DNA of 12,475 nucleotides from Lachnospiraceae bacterium UBA4348 (GTDB lineage Bacteria; Bacillota; Clostridia; Lachnospirales; Lachnospiraceae). Positions 11,122 to 12,475 of this stretch are shown one piece after another (position 1 is the stretch's first letter; the number at the start of each line of letters is the position of its first letter). The DNA is taken from positions 1 through 12,475 of the forward strand of contig DGTA01000088.1 in the NCBI GenBank assembly GCA_002394165.1, in the 5' to 3' direction. The notes under the pieces are model-generated. The model was not told the DNA's origin, did no database searches, and saw nothing but the letters and a program-made list of their open reading frames with translations. The position numbers and the translations under genes were made by a program.

Positions 11122-11981
11122 TGTCGCTTAAGCTTGAGAAAGTCAACTATGTCTACAGCACCGGGACCGCCTATGAGCGCCAGGCGCTTAAGGATATCGA
11201 CCTGGAGATCGCGGACGGCGAGTTTGTGGCGCTGATCGGCCATACCGGGTGCGGAAAGTCCACGCTGGTCCAGCATCTGAACGGACTTTTAAAGGCAACC
11301 TCCGGCGCGATCTATGAGAACGGAAAGAATATCTACGAGGATGGGTATGACCTTCGCTCGCTCCGCAGCCGCGTGGGACTGGTCTTCCAGTATCCTGAAT
11401 ATCAGCTCTTTGAGGAGACGGTCATAAAGGACGTGATGTTCGGCCCGAAAAACCGAGGTCTTAACGAGGAACAGGCCAGGGAGAAGGCGCTGCTGGCGCT
11501 TAAGCAGGTCGGCGTCGATGAGAAGTATTTTGAGCAGGCACCCTTTGAGCTTTCCGGGGGACAGAAAAGGAGAGTGGCGATCGCCGGCATCCTGGCCATG
11601 GAGCCGGAGTGTCTGGTGCTGGATGAGCCCACGGCGGGCCTCGACCCGCGCGGAAGAGACGAGATCCTGAGCCTGGTAAGCCGCCTGCATAAGGAGAGAG
11701 GGATCAGCATCGTCCTTGTCTCCCACAGCATGGAGGACGTGGCAAACTACGCGTCCAGGATCGTGGTGATGGATCACGGAAAGATCATGTACGACGATAC
11801 GCCCGCCGCCGTGTTCGAGCACTGGGAGGAACTGGAGAAAGTCGGACTTTCCGCTCCCCAGGTCACCTATGTCATGCAGCTGCTCAAAAAGGACGGCTGG
11901 GACACCGATACGGGCGCAACCACCATCCGGGAAGCTTTAAAGAGCATCCTGGCCGAGTACGAACGGGCCGGAAAACCATAA
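11121..11981 (+). CDS. ecfA2: ECF transporter ATPase A2 (CbiO-type)
   Basis: EcfA2 is the partner of EcfA1 in the ATPase heterodimer of energy-coupling-factor transporters. From ATG 11121 it has 286 residues. Walker A is GHTGCGKST (40-48), the Q-loop lies in VFQYPEYQLFEE, the signature is LSGGQKRR (144-151), and Walker B is LVLDEPTAG with catalytic E169. The H-switch is VSHSMED. The YPEYQLFE form of the Q-loop is characteristic of A2 rather than A1 subunits. GTG 11118 is also in frame, but GGGGAGG (11107-11113) is spaced 7 bases from ATG 11121, the better start. This ATG shares its A with the ecfA1 TGA stop, so the two are coupled, consistent with equal amounts of the heterodimer. Confidence 0.95.
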   Translation: MSLKLEKVNYVYSTGTAYERQALKDIDLEIADGEFVALIGHTGCGKSTLVQHLNGLLKATSGAIYENGKNIYEDGYDLRSLRSRVGLVFQYPEYQLFEETVIKDVMFGPKNRGLNEEQAREKALLALKQVGVDEKYFEQAPFELSGGQKRRVAIAGILAMEPECLVLDEPTAGLDPRGRDEILSLVSRLHKERGISIVLVSHSMEDVANYASRIVVMDHGKIMYDDTPAAVFEHWEELEKVGLSAPQVTYVMQLLKKDGWDTDTGATTIREALKSILAEYERAGKP

Positions 11982-11993
11982 AAAGGAACGGAT

Positions 11994-12475
11994 ATGCTAA
12001 GAGATATCACTCTCGGGCAGTATTACCCGGCCGAGTCGGTCATTCACCGGCTCGACCCGCGCGTAAAGCTGGCCGCAACACTAGTCTTTATCATTACACT
12101 GTTTGCCTTCAACAGCGTCCCCACCTATGTGGCTGCGGCGCTGTTCGTGGCGTGCGTGATCGGGCTGTCCACGGTTCCGCTTTCGTTTATCACCAGGGGT
12201 CTTAAGTCGATCTTTATCCTGATGATGATCACGGTGGCTTTCAACCTTTTCCTGACGCCCGGTACGCCGATACTCAAGATCTGGAAGCTGACGGTGACGG
12301 CGGAGGGCATCCGGGTGGCCGTGTTCATGGCCGTGCGTCTGATCCTGCTGGTGATCGGCTCGTCAGTGCTGACGCTCACCACCACGCCCAACGATCTGAC
12401 CGACGGGATCGAGAAGGGGCTGGGCTTCCTTGGCCGGTTTAAGATCCCGGTGCACGAGATCGCCATGATGATGTC
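11994..12475 (+). CDS. ecfT: ECF transporter transmembrane component EcfT, N-terminal part (3' end outside window)
   Basis: EcfT is the membrane scaffold that couples the EcfA1-EcfA2 ATPases to substrate-specific S-components. The frame is open from ATG 11994 to the window end, giving 160 codons of a protein usually about 265 residues long. The start MLRDITLGQYYPAESVIHRL and the following LDPRVKL are the classic N-terminus of this family. Hydrophobic spans follow: LVFIITLFAF, VAAALFVACVIGL, the SIFILMMITVAFNLFL stretch, and VFMAVRLILLVIGSSVLTL. The TTTPNDLTDGIEKGL segment is the usual cytoplasmic lead into the coupling helices, which are outside the window. AAGGA (11983-11987) sits 6 bases upstream. 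The gap to ecfA2 is 12 bp. Confidence 0.95.
   Translation, partial: MLRDITLGQYYPAESVIHRLDPRVKLAATLVFIITLFAFNSVPTYVAAALFVACVIGLSTVPLSFITRGLKSIFILMMITVAFNLFLTPGTPILKIWKLTVTAEGIRVAVFMAVRLILLVIGSSVLTLTTTPNDLTDGIEKGLGFLGRFKIPVHEIAMMM

Noticed and set aside
10240..11981. Whether the two ATPase genes belong to the sugar importer instead of an ECF module
   Set aside because: Both are CbiO/EcfA type, are followed directly by ecfT, and lack the C-terminal regulatory domain typical of MalK/MsmK ATPases.

Overview
The window looks like the chromosome of a Gram-positive, Clostridia-type bacterium, most likely a Lachnospiraceae relative. The evidence is the Firmicutes gene order rpsK-rpsD-rpoA-rplQ with ecfA1-ecfA2-ecfT nearby, strong AGGAGG-type ribosome binding sites, and a bL17 protein with a ~50-residue insertion that I associate from memory with Lachnospiraceae. 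Coding DNA is fairly GC-rich apart from one AT-richer patch at about 2.6-3.6 kb. The assignment is an inference; there is no 16S gene in the window.

Layout. Positions 1-2512 (+) hold the tail of the ribosomal/RNA polymerase superoperon: the end of rpsK, then rpsD, rpoA and rplQ, closed by a strong intrinsic terminator at 2525-2559. Positions 2609-3615 (+) hold an AT-richer pair: a two-domain GNAT acetyltransferase and a YCII-family protein that may start at ATT. A perfect 17-bp hairpin (3652-3689) separates this pair from a convergent cyclophilin gene, ppiB (3730-4251, -). Positions 4252-4559 form a divergent control region: a ppiB promoter on the minus strand, and on the plus strand a sigma-A-type promoter followed by two tandem LacI-family operator-like palindromes. 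From 4560 to 9163 (+) runs a carbohydrate (CUT1-type) ABC uptake operon: a secreted binding protein, two permeases and the 4-alpha-glucanotransferase MalQ. A LacI/GalR-family regulator follows (9211-10236), with a near-consensus promoter inside the end of malQ. Three bases later begins the ECF transporter energising module ecfA1-ecfA2-ecfT, which runs off the window.

How it works together. The binding protein and permeases probably import an alpha-glucan oligosaccharide (maltodextrin-like), which MalQ rearranges by transglycosylation. The LacI-type protein probably represses the promoter at about 4437-4465 through the CCGGAAACGTTTCCGG operators until the sugar is present. No ATPase is encoded for the sugar importer, so a shared MsmK/MalK-type ATPase elsewhere is expected.

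The most notable point is position. In most Firmicutes ecfA1A2T directly follows rplQ. Here about 7.7 kb of accessory genes sits between them, and ecfA1 now lies 3 bp behind a sugar regulator gene. I see no phage, transposase, CRISPR, tRNA or rRNA sequence, and no clearly unprecedented system. The novelty lies in arrangement and regulation rather than in unknown protein families.
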